Position numbers and translations under genes: made by a program. The notes beneath the pieces are model-generated. The model was not told the DNA's origin. It was given only the letters and a program-made list of their open reading frames with translations, and did not search any database. DNA of 64,000 nucleotides from Saccharopolyspora galaxeae (GTDB lineage Bacteria > Actinomycetota > Actinomycetes > Mycobacteriales > Pseudonocardiaceae), in contig NZ_JADDUE010000002.1 of assembly GCF_016526145.1 (NCBI RefSeq), positions 451,121-515,120 of the forward strand. Direction: 5' to 3'. Positions 16,744 through 24,977 of this stretch are shown in pieces; position 1 is the stretch's first letter; each line of letters begins with the position of its first letter.

Positions 16744-17967
16744 ATGAGGTCAGTGGACGAACAGCTCGCGCGAGTCCTCGCCGCCGCCGTGCGGCCCTCT
16801 CCGGTCCGCGTGGCGATCTCGGAGGCGCAGGGACTGCTGTGCGCCGAGGAAGTCGTGGCCGGGCAAGCGCTGCCCGGGTTCGACCAGGCCGCGGTGGACG
16901 GCTACGCGGTGCGCAGCGTGGACGTGCGGACCGACGACGGCGAAGCTCCGGTGCTGCCCGTGGTCGGCGAGATAACGTCCGGTTCGCGGCAGCCGCGCAG
17001 GCTGCAGCCGGGGCAAGCGGTCCGGGTCGCCACCGGCGCCCCGCTGCCCACGCTCGCGGACGCGGTCGTCCCGTTGGAGCAAACCGACGAGCACCCGGCG
17101 AAGGTCACGGTGCGCGAGGGCGTGCCGTCGGCGGCGTTCGTGCGCCGCACCGGGGAGGACGTGCAGACCGGTGACGTGGCGGTGCGCCGCGGTTCGGCGA
17201 TCGGCTCCGCGCAGGTGGGGCTGCTCGCCGCGGTCGGCAGGGACAAGGTGCTGGTGCACCCGCGCCCGCGCGTCTCGGTGATCTCGCTGGGCGAGGAGCT
17301 CGTCGACGTCGACCGCACGCCGGGGCAGGGGCAGGTCTACGACGTCAACTCGTATGCGCTGGCCGCCGCGGCCCGCGACGCCGGCGCCGAGGTGACCCGC
17401 GTCGGCATCGTCGGCATCGACCCGAAGCGGTTGCGTGAGGTGATCGAGGGCCGGTTGCTGCTGTCCGAGATCGTCGTGATCGCGGGCGGCATCGGCGGCG
17501 CGGTGGGTGCCGAGGTGCGCGCGGCGCTGTCCGATCTCGGCGAGCTCGACACCACTCGGGTCGCGATGCACCCGGGTTCGATGCAGGGCTTCGGCCGGCT
17601 CGGCCCGGACGAGGTGCCGACGTTCCTGATGCCGGGCAACGCGGTCAGCGCCCTCGTGCTGTTCGAGGTCCTGGTGCGTCCGCTGATCCGCGCAGCGCTG
17701 GGGCGCGAGAATCCGCACCGGCGCACCGTGACCGCGAACCTGCTGTCCCCGGTGAGCTCGACGGCCGGGCGCCGCGGGTTCCTGCGCGGGCAGTTGCTGC
17801 GCGACCCGGAGACCGACTCCTACCTGGTGCAACCGCTGGGCACCTCCGGCTCGCACCTGCTGGCCTCGCTGGCCGAGGCGAACTGCCTGGTGCTGATCGA
17901 CGAAGACGTCTCCGAGGTGTCCGCGGGCGAGGACGTGCAGATCCGCTTCCTGTCGCAGCGCGCCTGA
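16744..17967 (+). CDS. glp: MoeA/gephyrin-like protein (Glp-type, possible divisome role)
   Basis: A 407-aa MoeA-family protein with the four-domain layout. The active-site motifs differ from true molybdenum insertases: the usual SAMDGYA is QAAVDGYAV, and the TSGGVSVGDYD loop is AGGIGGAVGAEVR. This suggests it may not insert molybdenum. In corynebacteria a MoeA homologue in this position, Glp, acts with a membrane receptor GlpR in cell division; the GlpR/SepX homologue is two genes downstream here. The division role is an inference from context and family; ordinary MoeA function remains possible. Confidence 0.85.
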   Translation: MRSVDEQLARVLAAAVRPSPVRVAISEAQGLLCAEEVVAGQALPGFDQAAVDGYAVRSVDVRTDDGEAPVLPVVGEITSGSRQPRRLQPGQAVRVATGAPLPTLADAVVPLEQTDEHPAKVTVREGVPSAAFVRRTGEDVQTGDVAVRRGSAIGSAQVGLLAAVGRDKVLVHPRPRVSVISLGEELVDVDRTPGQGQVYDVNSYALAAAARDAGAEVTRVGIVGIDPKRLREVIEGRLLLSEIVVIAGGIGGAVGAEVRAALSDLGELDTTRVAMHPGSMQGFGRLGPDEVPTFLMPGNAVSALVLFEVLVRPLIRAALGRENPHRRTVTANLLSPVSSTAGRRGFLRGQLLRDPETDSYLVQPLGTSGSHLLASLAEANCLVLIDEDVSEVSAGEDVQIRFLSQRA

Positions 17968-17979
17968 CCCGCGGCGACG

Positions 17980-18639
17980 ATGGCCACGGATTCCGAGATC
18001 TTCGCCGGGCGGCATCCCGGCTGGCCGGCCCGCCCCGCTCCGCTGGCGGTGCGCGCGGGCGCGGTGGCGCTGCGCCCGCCCCGGCTGCGGGACGCCTCCG
18101 CGTGGAGCGGGCTGCGGTTGCAGGACCGGGACTACCTGCAGCGTTGGGAGCCGACGACGTTCGGTGATTGGCAAGACCGCAACGCGCTGCTGGCCTGGCC
18201 GGCCCAGTGGAGCGCGCTGCGCGGGCTGGCGCGGCGCGGTCAGGCGCTGCCGTTCGTGATCACCGTGGACGGCCGGTTCGCCGGGCAGCTCACCGTCGGC
18301 AACATCGTGCGCGGGGCGTTGCGCTCCGCGTGGGTCGGTTACTGGGTCGCGGCCGAGTGCGCCGGTGGGGGCGTTGCGACGGCCGCCGTGGCGATGGCGG
18401 TCGATCAGTGCTTCGGCCCGGCGGGGCTGCACCGGCTGGAGGCGACGGTGCGCCCGGAGAACGCGGCGAGCGTGCGGGTGCTGGAGAAGTCCGGGTTCCG
18501 CCGGGAAGGCCTGTTCGAGCGCTACCTCGACGTCGAAGGCGCTTGGCGCGATCACTACGTCTACGGGCTGACCACCGAGGACGTGCCGGGCGGCGCGGTG
18601 CGCGCGTTGGTTCGCGCCGGCTGGGCCGAACGCGCCTGA
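17980..18639 (+). CDS. GNAT-family N-acetyltransferase (RimJ-like)
   Basis: A 219-aa GNAT acetyltransferase. The acetyl-CoA-binding region is YWVAAECAGGGVATAAVAMAV, and the C-terminal HRLEATVRPENAASVRVLEKSGFRREG is the RimJ/RimL pattern, which acetylates ribosomal-protein N-termini. It starts 12 bases after the MoeA/Glp stop, keeping the moeA1-rimJ pairing of mycobacteria. Its real substrate is unknown. Confidence 0.88.
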   Translation: MATDSEIFAGRHPGWPARPAPLAVRAGAVALRPPRLRDASAWSGLRLQDRDYLQRWEPTTFGDWQDRNALLAWPAQWSALRGLARRGQALPFVITVDGRFAGQLTVGNIVRGALRSAWVGYWVAAECAGGGVATAAVAMAVDQCFGPAGLHRLEATVRPENAASVRVLEKSGFRREGLFERYLDVEGAWRDHYVYGLTTEDVPGGAVRALVRAGWAERA

Positions 18640-18891
18640 ACCGCGGCGAGAGCTTCGTCACCGCGCCCGTCCGCGCACATCGCCCGATCGAGTGCATTTC
18701 CGCTGTTCACAGGCGTGCGCGAGCCGACACGCCGGTACATCATCTCCCGCCCGTGCGACCCCGCGTGCGTTTCTCTCGAGCGCAGGCGAAACGGAAACGA
18801 ATCGGCGTGGCTCAGAGACAGATGTGACAGAAGTGGCTAGCGTGGCGATCGCAGAAGTGTGCGGCAGGCAGCCAGGGGGAGGTGGCGGCGC

Positions 18892-19677
18892 GTGCCCAGT
18901 TCTTTGATCTTCGCGGCGTTGGCGGCGGCGTGGCTCGTCGTGCTGGTTCCGATGTTCGCCCGCCGTCGGCAGGAGGTGTCCCGGACCACCGACTCAGCGC
19001 TGGCGGCACGAGTGGTGCGCAGAGGCGGCGACCGGGCACCCGCGGAACCCGGCGACGCGGAAACCGACAGGGCGCAGGAGGCGTACGGCATGGCCGACAC
19101 CGACCGGCACGACGACGACATCGAACCCGACCTCGACGACGTACCCGACGAGCAGGACGAGCAGGGGCGGCCGGTCAACGGCGACGACGTCCGCGCCGGC
19201 CGCCGCTACCGGCCCGGCCGCGGCGGCTACGACCCGGAAGCCGCGGCGCTGGCCGCGCGCACCAAGTACGCCCGCAGGCAGCGCGTCCTGCTGCTCATCG
19301 TGGCCGCCGCCGTCGCGACCGCACTGCTCGCCGCCTTCGCCTGGACCGCGGCCTGGTGGCTGCACGGCATGATCGACCTCGGCATCGTCGGCTACCTCAC
19401 CTACCTGCGGCGGCAGGTGCGGATCGAACAGGACATCCGGGATCGGCGGCTCGCCCGCATGTCCGAGTCCCGCGACGAACCCGACGCGGACTACCGCGAG
19501 ACGTACTACGACGAACCGGCCGAGCCCGCCGCGGAGGACCGATACGACTACGAGCCCCGCCGCGACGACCGGCGCGGCTCCGACGCGGTGGTCGTCGAGA
19601 TCGACGACGAAGACCCCATGTTCGACGAACTCGACGAGCGCACCTGGCAGCCGTACCGCCGTGCGGTGGGCGAATGA
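18892..19677 (+). CDS. sepX: SepX/GlpR-like divisome membrane protein
   Basis: A 261-aa protein with an N-terminal membrane helix (SLIFAALAAAWLVVLVPMFA) followed by the basic stretch RRRQEVSRTTDSALA, which is highly typical of this actinobacterial family. A central acidic linker leads to two further hydrophobic segments (about 128-165) and YLTYLRRQVRIEQDIRDRRL, then an acidic, disordered tail. SepX in Streptomyces and GlpR in corynebacteria organise division septa and bind a MoeA-like partner, encoded two genes upstream. The GTG start has a GGGGGAGG site. The integrase frame crosses this gene on the other strand. Confidence 0.82.
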   Translation: MPSSLIFAALAAAWLVVLVPMFARRRQEVSRTTDSALAARVVRRGGDRAPAEPGDAETDRAQEAYGMADTDRHDDDIEPDLDDVPDEQDEQGRPVNGDDVRAGRRYRPGRGGYDPEAAALAARTKYARRQRVLLLIVAAAVATALLAAFAWTAAWWLHGMIDLGIVGYLTYLRRQVRIEQDIRDRRLARMSESRDEPDADYRETYYDEPAEPAAEDRYDYEPRRDDRRGSDAVVVEIDDEDPMFDELDERTWQPYRRAVGE

Positions 19678-21597
19678 ACCTCCCGCCCACAAGCGAGGGG
19701 GGTGCTCCGAGTGCTGTCGGCGGCCTGCTAAGCTGCAACAGCACTCGGAAAAAGGGGCTGTAGCGCAGTTGGTAGCGCGTCTCGTTCGCATCGAGAAGGT
19801 CAGGGGTTCGATTCCCCTCAGCTCCACCTTAGAGGTATTACTAGAACACGTGCCTGATTGAAGGCCCTGGAGTAGTACCGCGACGCCGGAAGGCGAGGAC
19901 GGGCCACCCGCTTGGCGAGTGGCCCTTTTGCTGTCTCGGGGCTCCGGAATGGCGGGCATGTTGTGCTGTGCGTCTCGCGTTGACCGTTGCGTCTGCTGGA
20001 TGGCATGGAGCTGACTGAACGGTTCCTGGAGGTCGTGGTCGGTGACCTCCTCATCCTCGATGTAGATGTTGTGGAAGATCGCCTGGTTGAGCAGGCGCCG
20101 CTGCTCGTCGTTGCACCGCCGGTACAGCTCCTCGGGGCGTTCGAGCAGCTTCAGGCTCACGTCGATCAGGCGGGCGGCATCGGTGAGGTCGGCGGAGGCG
20201 GTGTCGAGGCGCTGGTTGAGGTGCCGCCGCTGGCGTTCGATGTCGCGGAGCTTGGCTTTGACCTTGGTTTGCGGCAGGGTGCCGTCGGCTGCGAGGTCGA
20301 TCAAGTTTTCCTCCTGGGTGTCGAGTTCGGCGAGCTGGGTGGAGAGCTGTTGATGCAGCAGTCGTGCGGATTTCTCCTGTTCGCTGATGACGGTGTCGAT
20401 CTGGGTTCGGACGTCGCTGATGAACGCCTGGCTGAAGCGGATCGTGGCGTAGTGCCGTTCGATGGCGTCCTCGACGAGTTCGGCGTTGACGTGTGGGGCG
20501 TCGCAGGTGCTGTTCTGCCGGTTGCGGCAGAAGAAGTACAGGTATTCGGCGCCCTTGGAGTTGACGGTGCGCTGGATGATCATCCGTTGGGTGACTCTGG
20601 CTCGGCGGCAGCGCCCGCAGAACAGCGAGCCCTTGAGGTAGTGGTGGTGCACCCGTCGCCGCTCCTTGGCGGCGGACCGGGCGTTGATCCGGTCCTGAAC
20701 CCGGTCGAAGAGGTCTTCGTCGATCAACGGGTCGTGCCGGCCTCGGACCTCTTCGCCTTTGTAGGTCACGTAGCCGATGTAGTAGCGGTCCCGCAGCATC
20801 TGGGAGAGCTTGTTGATCGAGACCTTCTTCGCCGGGTGCTTGGCGGTAGGGCGGGTGCGCAGGCCGCGGTCGTAGAGTTCGTCGGCCAGCTCATCGAGTG
20901 TGTAGTTGCCGGTGTCGTACAGCTCGAAGGCGAGCTGTACGAAAGGCGCCCGCTCGTCGTCGAGGACGATGGTGCGGATCACCCGGCCGTCGGAGTGGTC
21001 GATGTGGTTGAGATACCCGATCTTGGCGCGGCCGAGAGTGCCGCCAGTGCGGGCTTTTTGCCCCATCTTGTTGGCGATGTCGGCGCCGGACTGGCGGGAC
21101 TGGTACTCGTTGAAGGTGGCCAGGATGCCGTGCATGAGCTGTCCGACGGGCGAGTCATCGACCGCTTCGGTGGCGGAGACGAGCGTGACGCCGCGCTTGC
21201 GGAGGTCAGCCATGACGATGGCGTCGTCGTAGCGGTTCCGCGCCATGCGGGAGAGCATGTAGACGATGACGTAGTCGACATCACCCTGAGCGCGCACGCG
21301 TGCCAGCATCCGCTGGAATGCTTCCCGTTTGGTCATCTCCGTCGCTGAGCGGCCGGGCTCGACATACTCATCGATGACGGTCAGGCCCAAGTCCTTGGCC
21401 TTGCGCAGGCACGCCTCCCGCTGGGCCGGGATGGAGATGCCCTCGGGGTCGTAGTCGGTCTTAACCTGCCCAGTAGAGGACACGCGCAGGTAGATCACCG
21501 CCCGCGCGCCTGGTTCCACGTCATCCGCGGGGTGCTCGACAGGAACAGCGATGTCCTGCTGCAACTCGTCGTTGGAGTCAGCGTATGCGCTGGTCAT
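18994..21597 (-). CDS. int: Large serine integrase, frame running through tRNA-Ala into sepX antisense
   Basis: The catalytic resolvase domain covers about residues 33-185, with nucleophile Ser40 in VIYLRVSSTGQ. The recombinase domain is at about 210-320, a zinc ribbon at about 340-395 (FCGRCRRARV and later FFCRNRQNSTCD), and a long coiled coil at about 420-500. Family-like sequence ends near residue 540. The frame has no stop there: it crosses the tRNA gene antisense (reading VELRGIEPLTFSM) and stops only 830 bases later. The natural C-terminus in the circular form would differ. The start is set by ATG 21597 after an AAGGGC site; upstream in-frame starts overlap another gene. Confidence 0.85.
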   Translation of the reverse strand: MTSAYADSNDELQQDIAVPVEHPADDVEPGARAVIYLRVSSTGQVKTDYDPEGISIPAQREACLRKAKDLGLTVIDEYVEPGRSATEMTKREAFQRMLARVRAQGDVDYVIVYMLSRMARNRYDDAIVMADLRKRGVTLVSATEAVDDSPVGQLMHGILATFNEYQSRQSGADIANKMGQKARTGGTLGRAKIGYLNHIDHSDGRVIRTIVLDDERAPFVQLAFELYDTGNYTLDELADELYDRGLRTRPTAKHPAKKVSINKLSQMLRDRYYIGYVTYKGEEVRGRHDPLIDEDLFDRVQDRINARSAAKERRRVHHHYLKGSLFCGRCRRARVTQRMIIQRTVNSKGAEYLYFFCRNRQNSTCDAPHVNAELVEDAIERHYATIRFSQAFISDVRTQIDTVISEQEKSARLLHQQLSTQLAELDTQEENLIDLAADGTLPQTKVKAKLRDIERQRRHLNQRLDTASADLTDAARLIDVSLKLLERPEELYRRCNDEQRRLLNQAIFHNIYIEDEEVTDHDLQEPFSQLHAIQQTQRSTRDAQHNMPAIPEPRDSKRATRQAGGPSSPSGVAVLLQGLQSGTCSSNTSKVELRGIEPLTFSMRTRRATNCATAPFSECCCSLAGRRQHSEHPPRLWAGGSFAHRTAVRLPGALVEFVEHGVFVVDLDDHRVGAAPVVAAGLVVVSVLRGGLGRFVVVRLAVVRVGFVAGLGHAGEPPIPDVLFDPHLPPQVGEVADDAEVDHAVQPPGRGPGEGGEQCGRDGGGHDEQQDALPAGVLGARGQRRGFRVVAAAAGPVAAAGADVVAVDRPPLLVLLVGYVVEVGFDVVVVPVGVGHAVRLLRPVGFRVAGFRGCPVAASAHHSCRQR
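19754..19826 (+). tRNA. tRNA-Ala (anticodon CGC)
   Basis: A 73-nt cloverleaf: acceptor GGGGCTG pairs with CAGCTCC (one G-T), D-stem GCGC/GCGC, anticodon stem TCTCG/CGAGA with loop TTCGCAT (anticodon CGC, reads GCG), T-arm AGGGG TTCGATT CCCCT, discriminator A. CCA is not encoded. Its 3' end is the boundary with the integrase gene, so it is the likely attachment site. Confidence 0.93.
19901..19929 (+). terminator. Terminator-like hairpin downstream of tRNA-Ala
   Basis: GGGCCACCCGC pairs with GCGAGTGGCCC (10 of 11) and is followed by TTTT on the plus strand. It would end tRNA transcription before it runs antisense into the integrase gene. Confidence 0.7.
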
Positions 21598-21646
21598 GAC
21601 AGCCCTTCGTGATTCGGTGTGAGCAAAGGGATTTTCGTCCAACGGC

Positions 21647-22213
21647 TCACTGGTCAACAGCGGCGCTGTGGCCCACCTGTCGGCCATTGACCTCGCGGCC
21701 CAGGTCATGGCTAGGGGAGCAACCGTCGCTCAGTCCAGTGCTGGAGGCGCGTGCGGCACGGCGATCTTCGAGTACTCCTTCTTCCTCGAACTGTGCAAAA
21801 GAGCCCAGCATCTGAACCTGGAACCGCCCCTCGGGCGTCGAGGTGTCCAAGGACTGGTCGATAGCCGAGCGGAAGGCCACGCCGTAGGCGTCCAGCTTTC
21901 CGAGCAGGAAGTGCAAGTGACGCACCCTGCGGGACAGGCTGTGGACGTGGTCCAGCAGGACGTCGAGCAGTCCGGCGCGGGCGGCATTCAGAGCCCGTTG
22001 CAGACCCGGTCGGTTCAACGTGCGCCCGGACGCGTGGTCAGAACATCGCATGACCGTGTGCCAGCCGGGTCGAGACTCCACATAGGACTGGATGAAGTCG
22101 TCCTCTCCGGCCGAAGGCCACCGGGTGTAGATCCCGACCCGGACCGATTCCGGGGAGTTCAGGCTCGCTGTTCCCCGGCTGAGGTCGTGTAGTTGAGGCG
22201 GTGCGTGGGACAT
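21647..22213 (-). CDS. Recombinase-domain protein with altered active site
   Basis: A 188-aa protein with only a resolvase-like catalytic fold: GIYTRWPS at the N-terminus, DHASGRTLNRPGLQRALNAA, and the ending MLGSFAQFEEE. In serine recombinases the motif is YxRVS with Ser as nucleophile; here Pro33 takes that position and Ser34 follows, so catalysis is doubtful. There is no DNA-binding domain. It lies immediately upstream of the integrase on the same strand behind an AAGGAGG site. It could regulate the integrase or be a remnant of an older recombinase. Confidence 0.7.
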   Translation of the reverse strand: MSHAPPQLHDLSRGTASLNSPESVRVGIYTRWPSAGEDDFIQSYVESRPGWHTVMRCSDHASGRTLNRPGLQRALNAARAGLLDVLLDHVHSLSRRVRHLHFLLGKLDAYGVAFRSAIDQSLDTSTPEGRFQVQMLGSFAQFEEEGVLEDRRAARASSTGLSDGCSPSHDLGREVNGRQVGHSAAVDQ

Positions 22214-22290
22214 CGTCAGACCTCCTTGCGAGTGTTGCGTAACCGCGTGCTCGGTGTGGTGGCGGTGCGTGTTGAAGGGAACTCCCGGAC

Positions 22291-22671
22291 CTACGCTGCC
22301 CGGCGAGGTTGTCGCTGGTCAGCCGTCGTTGCGCTGTCCGATGCGTCGGTGTCGGCCAGGGCCGGTTGCTCATCGTCGGTCTCGTCCTCCAACATCTCTG
22401 CCGCGAGGCTGGCGACCACTTGCGCGAGCTTGTGGATATCTGGTGGATCGCGGCGGACACCGCGAACGACCAGGTTCTGGCCGGTCCGGCGGGCGTTGCC
22501 TCGCCTTCGCGTCTTCCTGGCTGATGCGCTGGCGTTGCCCCGCGGCTGGGGTTCGGTCGGAACCGTAACGCCGGCGCTGTCGTCGACGTGGGGCAACTTG
22601 GCGACGTTGCCGGGTTCGTGTTCGCCTCCATCGGTTGAGGCGTGCTGGGCGTGGGGTTCGTCGGGGCACAT
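22291..22671 (-). CDS. Hypothetical protein of actinobacterial integrative elements
   Basis: A 126-aa hydrophilic protein. The recognisable core is VRRDPPDIHKLAQVVASLAA, followed by an acidic stretch (EMLEDETDDEQ). I recall similar short proteins beside integrases and methyltransferases in actinobacterial elements, but no function is known to me. ATG 22671 has an AAAGGTG site. Longer upstream extensions look non-coding. Confidence 0.6.
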   Translation of the reverse strand: MCPDEPHAQHASTDGGEHEPGNVAKLPHVDDSAGVTVPTEPQPRGNASASARKTRRRGNARRTGQNLVVRGVRRDPPDIHKLAQVVASLAAEMLEDETDDEQPALADTDASDSATTADQRQPRRAA

Positions 22672-23145
22672 GAGCGCACCTTTCGAGCCCGCGAGCCCGC
22701 TGCCGAGCGGGAGGTCGCGGGCGCTGGTCGGCCGGTTGGGCAACCGTCGACGCAGCGGACACACCCCAGCCGGGTCACCCGCGGCCCTTACCACGGGGGC
22801 TTGATCGGGCGCGGGCACGCGCCATGACGCGCGCTGTGGTGGCTGGGGGTGTCGGCGTGGGCGATCAGTGGGACTTCGACTCCCCGACTGCTCTCGGGCA
22901 CTCATCGGGGCCAGTACTCCACCGACCGACTGGACCTCGGCGCCCCGGGGCACACCCGTACGGGAAGCGCTCGGTACTGGGTGGGCGGCGCGGGACGGTC
23001 GACGCGCGGTCCAGATTTCAGTAAGCGGGATCAGGCGGTCTCACTCTGTTGATTCGCAATCACGATTCAGCTCGTAGCTCGTACTCCCTTCCCGATAGCG
23101 CGTTATGGCGTTGGGGACGCGACGTTTCGGATCGTCCGCTTTCGG
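22672..23145. other. Intergenic stretch inside the element
   Basis: About 470 bases between the hypothetical gene and the methyltransferase stop. G+C falls in the part next to the methyltransferase (23,040-23,110). Open frames here have no family resemblance. It may hold the promoter of the leftward hypothetical-recombinase-integrase genes; no clear -10/-35 pair or repeat was found. Confidence 0.4.
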
Positions 23146-24198
23146 TCAGGCCGCCTCTCCGGCGTCGCTGGGTAGTTCACCGAGCAGCCGACGAATGAAT
23201 ATGTCGTGATAATCCGGCCGCAGGTCAATTCCTTGGAAGGATCGGCCCAACTGTCGCGCGGCGAGGCCCGTCGTGCCAGCGCCAGAGAAGGGGTCGAGAA
23301 TGCGGCCGTTTTCCGGGCAGCCCACCGCGATACACCGCTGCGGAAGGTCGACCGGAAACGGAGCACAGTGCGCATCCGGCAACGGTCGTGTGGAGAGCGA
23401 CCAGACGTCGCCGACATTCTTCCCGGTTCCCCGCGGCTGCCACGGGGACCGGACCGTGTGCGGCTTGTTGCCCCCACGATGGTTCTTCCGATGCTCCGGA
23501 CGGCTCTGCGACAACGGTTCGAGCGCGCGGGCTGCGTCGAAGTAGTAATCCGGCTGCTTCACCAAGAAGAAAACCATCTCGTAGCGCGCGGAGAATCGAT
23601 CCGATGCCGGGTCCGGTATGCCGTTGGGCTTGTGCCAGACCATCGCGTTGCGAATAATCCACCCGTCGTGTTGCAAGGCGAGAGCAGCCCGCCACGGAAT
23701 TCCCATAAGGCTTTTGTGACGAACGATCGAGGTGGTCTCTTCGTTCGTTATTTTGCGCGTGCTTCCCGTGCCGCTGTTGTGGTAGCTAAAACCATCTCGG
23801 AGATTGAGCCAGTACGTTCCCCGTGGGGTCAGCAAGCGCCAGACTTCCGCGCTCACCTTCCGCAGCCGATCAACGTAATCATCGATCGTCGGCTCCAGGC
23901 CATATTGCCTATCATGCGCAAGAGCGCCGCACTTCCTGCAACGCTTGTTCACGCTCGAACGAAGCCACGAGGATGTACGTTTCTTGGTAGTCCGGCGTTG
24001 ATGGGGTGTTGTTCCCAAGGTATGTCGGCATTCCGGGTTTCCGCCGATCCAGACCGCAGTTCCGTAATCACGCAATCCCCAGTGGGGCGGCGAGGTGACG
24101 ACACAATCCACCGAGGCACTGGACATCGATTCCATGACCTGAAGTGCATCGCCAACATGCAATTCGATGGCGTCCTTACGATAGTAGAGCCTGTTCAC
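23146..24198 (-). CDS. Site-specific DNA methyltransferase (N4-cytosine/N6-adenine type)
   Basis: A 350-aa amino-methyltransferase. The catalytic motif is TSPPHW (residues 35-40; the usual form is SPPY/W), and the SAM-binding motif DPFSGAGTTGLAARQLGR lies near the C-terminus, the beta-class order. LMGIPWRAALALQHDGWIIRN and WHKPNGIPDPASDR are conserved in solitary phage and element methylases. No restriction enzyme is adjacent, so it is probably solitary, for self-protection or element regulation. A Cys cluster (CRKCGA and an earlier ECRH) may bind zinc. Its GTG overlaps the stop of the preceding gene. Confidence 0.88.
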   Translation of the reverse strand: MNRLYYRKDAIELHVGDALQVMESMSSASVDCVVTSPPHWGLRDYGTAVWIGGNPECRHTLGTTPHQRRTTKKRTSSWLRSSVNKRCRKCGALAHDRQYGLEPTIDDYVDRLRKVSAEVWRLLTPRGTYWLNLRDGFSYHNSGTGSTRKITNEETTSIVRHKSLMGIPWRAALALQHDGWIIRNAMVWHKPNGIPDPASDRFSARYEMVFFLVKQPDYYFDAARALEPLSQSRPEHRKNHRGGNKPHTVRSPWQPRGTGKNVGDVWSLSTRPLPDAHCAPFPVDLPQRCIAVGCPENGRILDPFSGAGTTGLAARQLGRSFQGIDLRPDYHDIFIRRLLGELPSDAGEAA

Positions 24199-24977
24199 GC
24201 GACACCTCGTTCGGGAGTTTCTTCGCGACGTGCGGTTGCGGGGAGGCGGAAAACGAGCACGTCAAGATGAGCAGAGATGGCGGTCGTGGGGCCGTGAATA
24301 TCTGTGCTTTCCGGGAGGCGCCCCGCGCGGCTGACGATTCTCGGGCGCACCCGGTTTCCTCGAATGGGCGCGGTCAGGGCGATGCAGTGGTCGGCGGGGA
24401 CGAGACCGATCGCGTCGGCGGCGTCGTGGATCTTGCCGGGCAGGTCGAGCAGCCGGCCGTGACGGCGCCACGGGCGGCAGATGATGACGATGTGCCCGCC
24501 GGGCCAGACCCAGTCGGCGACGGCGTCCAAGTCCTCATACAGCCCGACCAGCACCCGGCTGGGGTCGCTGCGCGGGGTGTGCCGTAGCCCCGTGAACACG
24601 AGGTCGACGGCACCGGGCAGCTCGGCGGCGCGGGGGTCGTCGACGCTGTCCAACAGGGTCGCGGTGCCGACCGGGCCGGCGAGGCGGGCGAGGTCGAGGT
24701 TGGCTTCCAAGGCGGATTCCCACCGAGGATCGGCGGGCAGGCCGAGCGCGTCCCGGCCCGCCCGGAGGGCTTCGGCCAGGACCAGTCCCGGTCCCGGGTT
24801 CGGGTCGCAGATGGTGTCGCCGGGAGCGGTGTAGGTAGTGATGATCTGCCGCGCGACCTCCGGGGTCAGTGCGGTATCGCTGCGGGTGGCCCCGACGTGT
24901 CGGTCCGCGACCTGCTGGGCAGGGGTGGTGCGGCCGGTGTCCCAGACGCTGCCGGGGCGCAGGGCGGTCTTAGGCAT
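24195..24977 (-). CDS. Methyltransferase-fold protein without the usual catalytic motif
   Basis: A 260-aa protein with a Rossmann-type core. DTICDPNPGPGLVLAEALRAGRDALGL resembles the SAM-binding part of DNA amino-methyltransferases (split here only by position: DPNPGPG then EALRAGRDALGL). The expected DPPY/SPPY is LVFTGLRHTP, so methyl transfer to an amino group is doubtful. The middle is the second gene of a tightly overlapping three-gene unit. It may be a regulatory or target-recognition partner of the intact methylase downstream. Function unknown. Confidence 0.7.
   Translation of the reverse strand: MPKTALRPGSVWDTGRTTPAQQVADRHVGATRSDTALTPEVARQIITTYTAPGDTICDPNPGPGLVLAEALRAGRDALGLPADPRWESALEANLDLARLAGPVGTATLLDSVDDPRAAELPGAVDLVFTGLRHTPRSDPSRVLVGLYEDLDAVADWVWPGGHIVIICRPWRRHGRLLDLPGKIHDAADAIGLVPADHCIALTAPIRGNRVRPRIVSRAGRLPESTDIHGPTTAISAHLDVLVFRLPATARREETPERGVA

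Noticed and set aside
21598-21708. Upstream extension of the integrase to a start at 21708
   Set aside because: It would overlap the preceding recombinase-domain gene, and the serine-integrase family N-terminus begins near ATG 21597.
22038-22778. 246-codon minus-strand frame overlapping the hypothetical element gene
   Set aside because: Pro/Arg/Thr-rich shadow; the alternative frame has the RRDPPDIHKLAQ core and a ribosome binding site.
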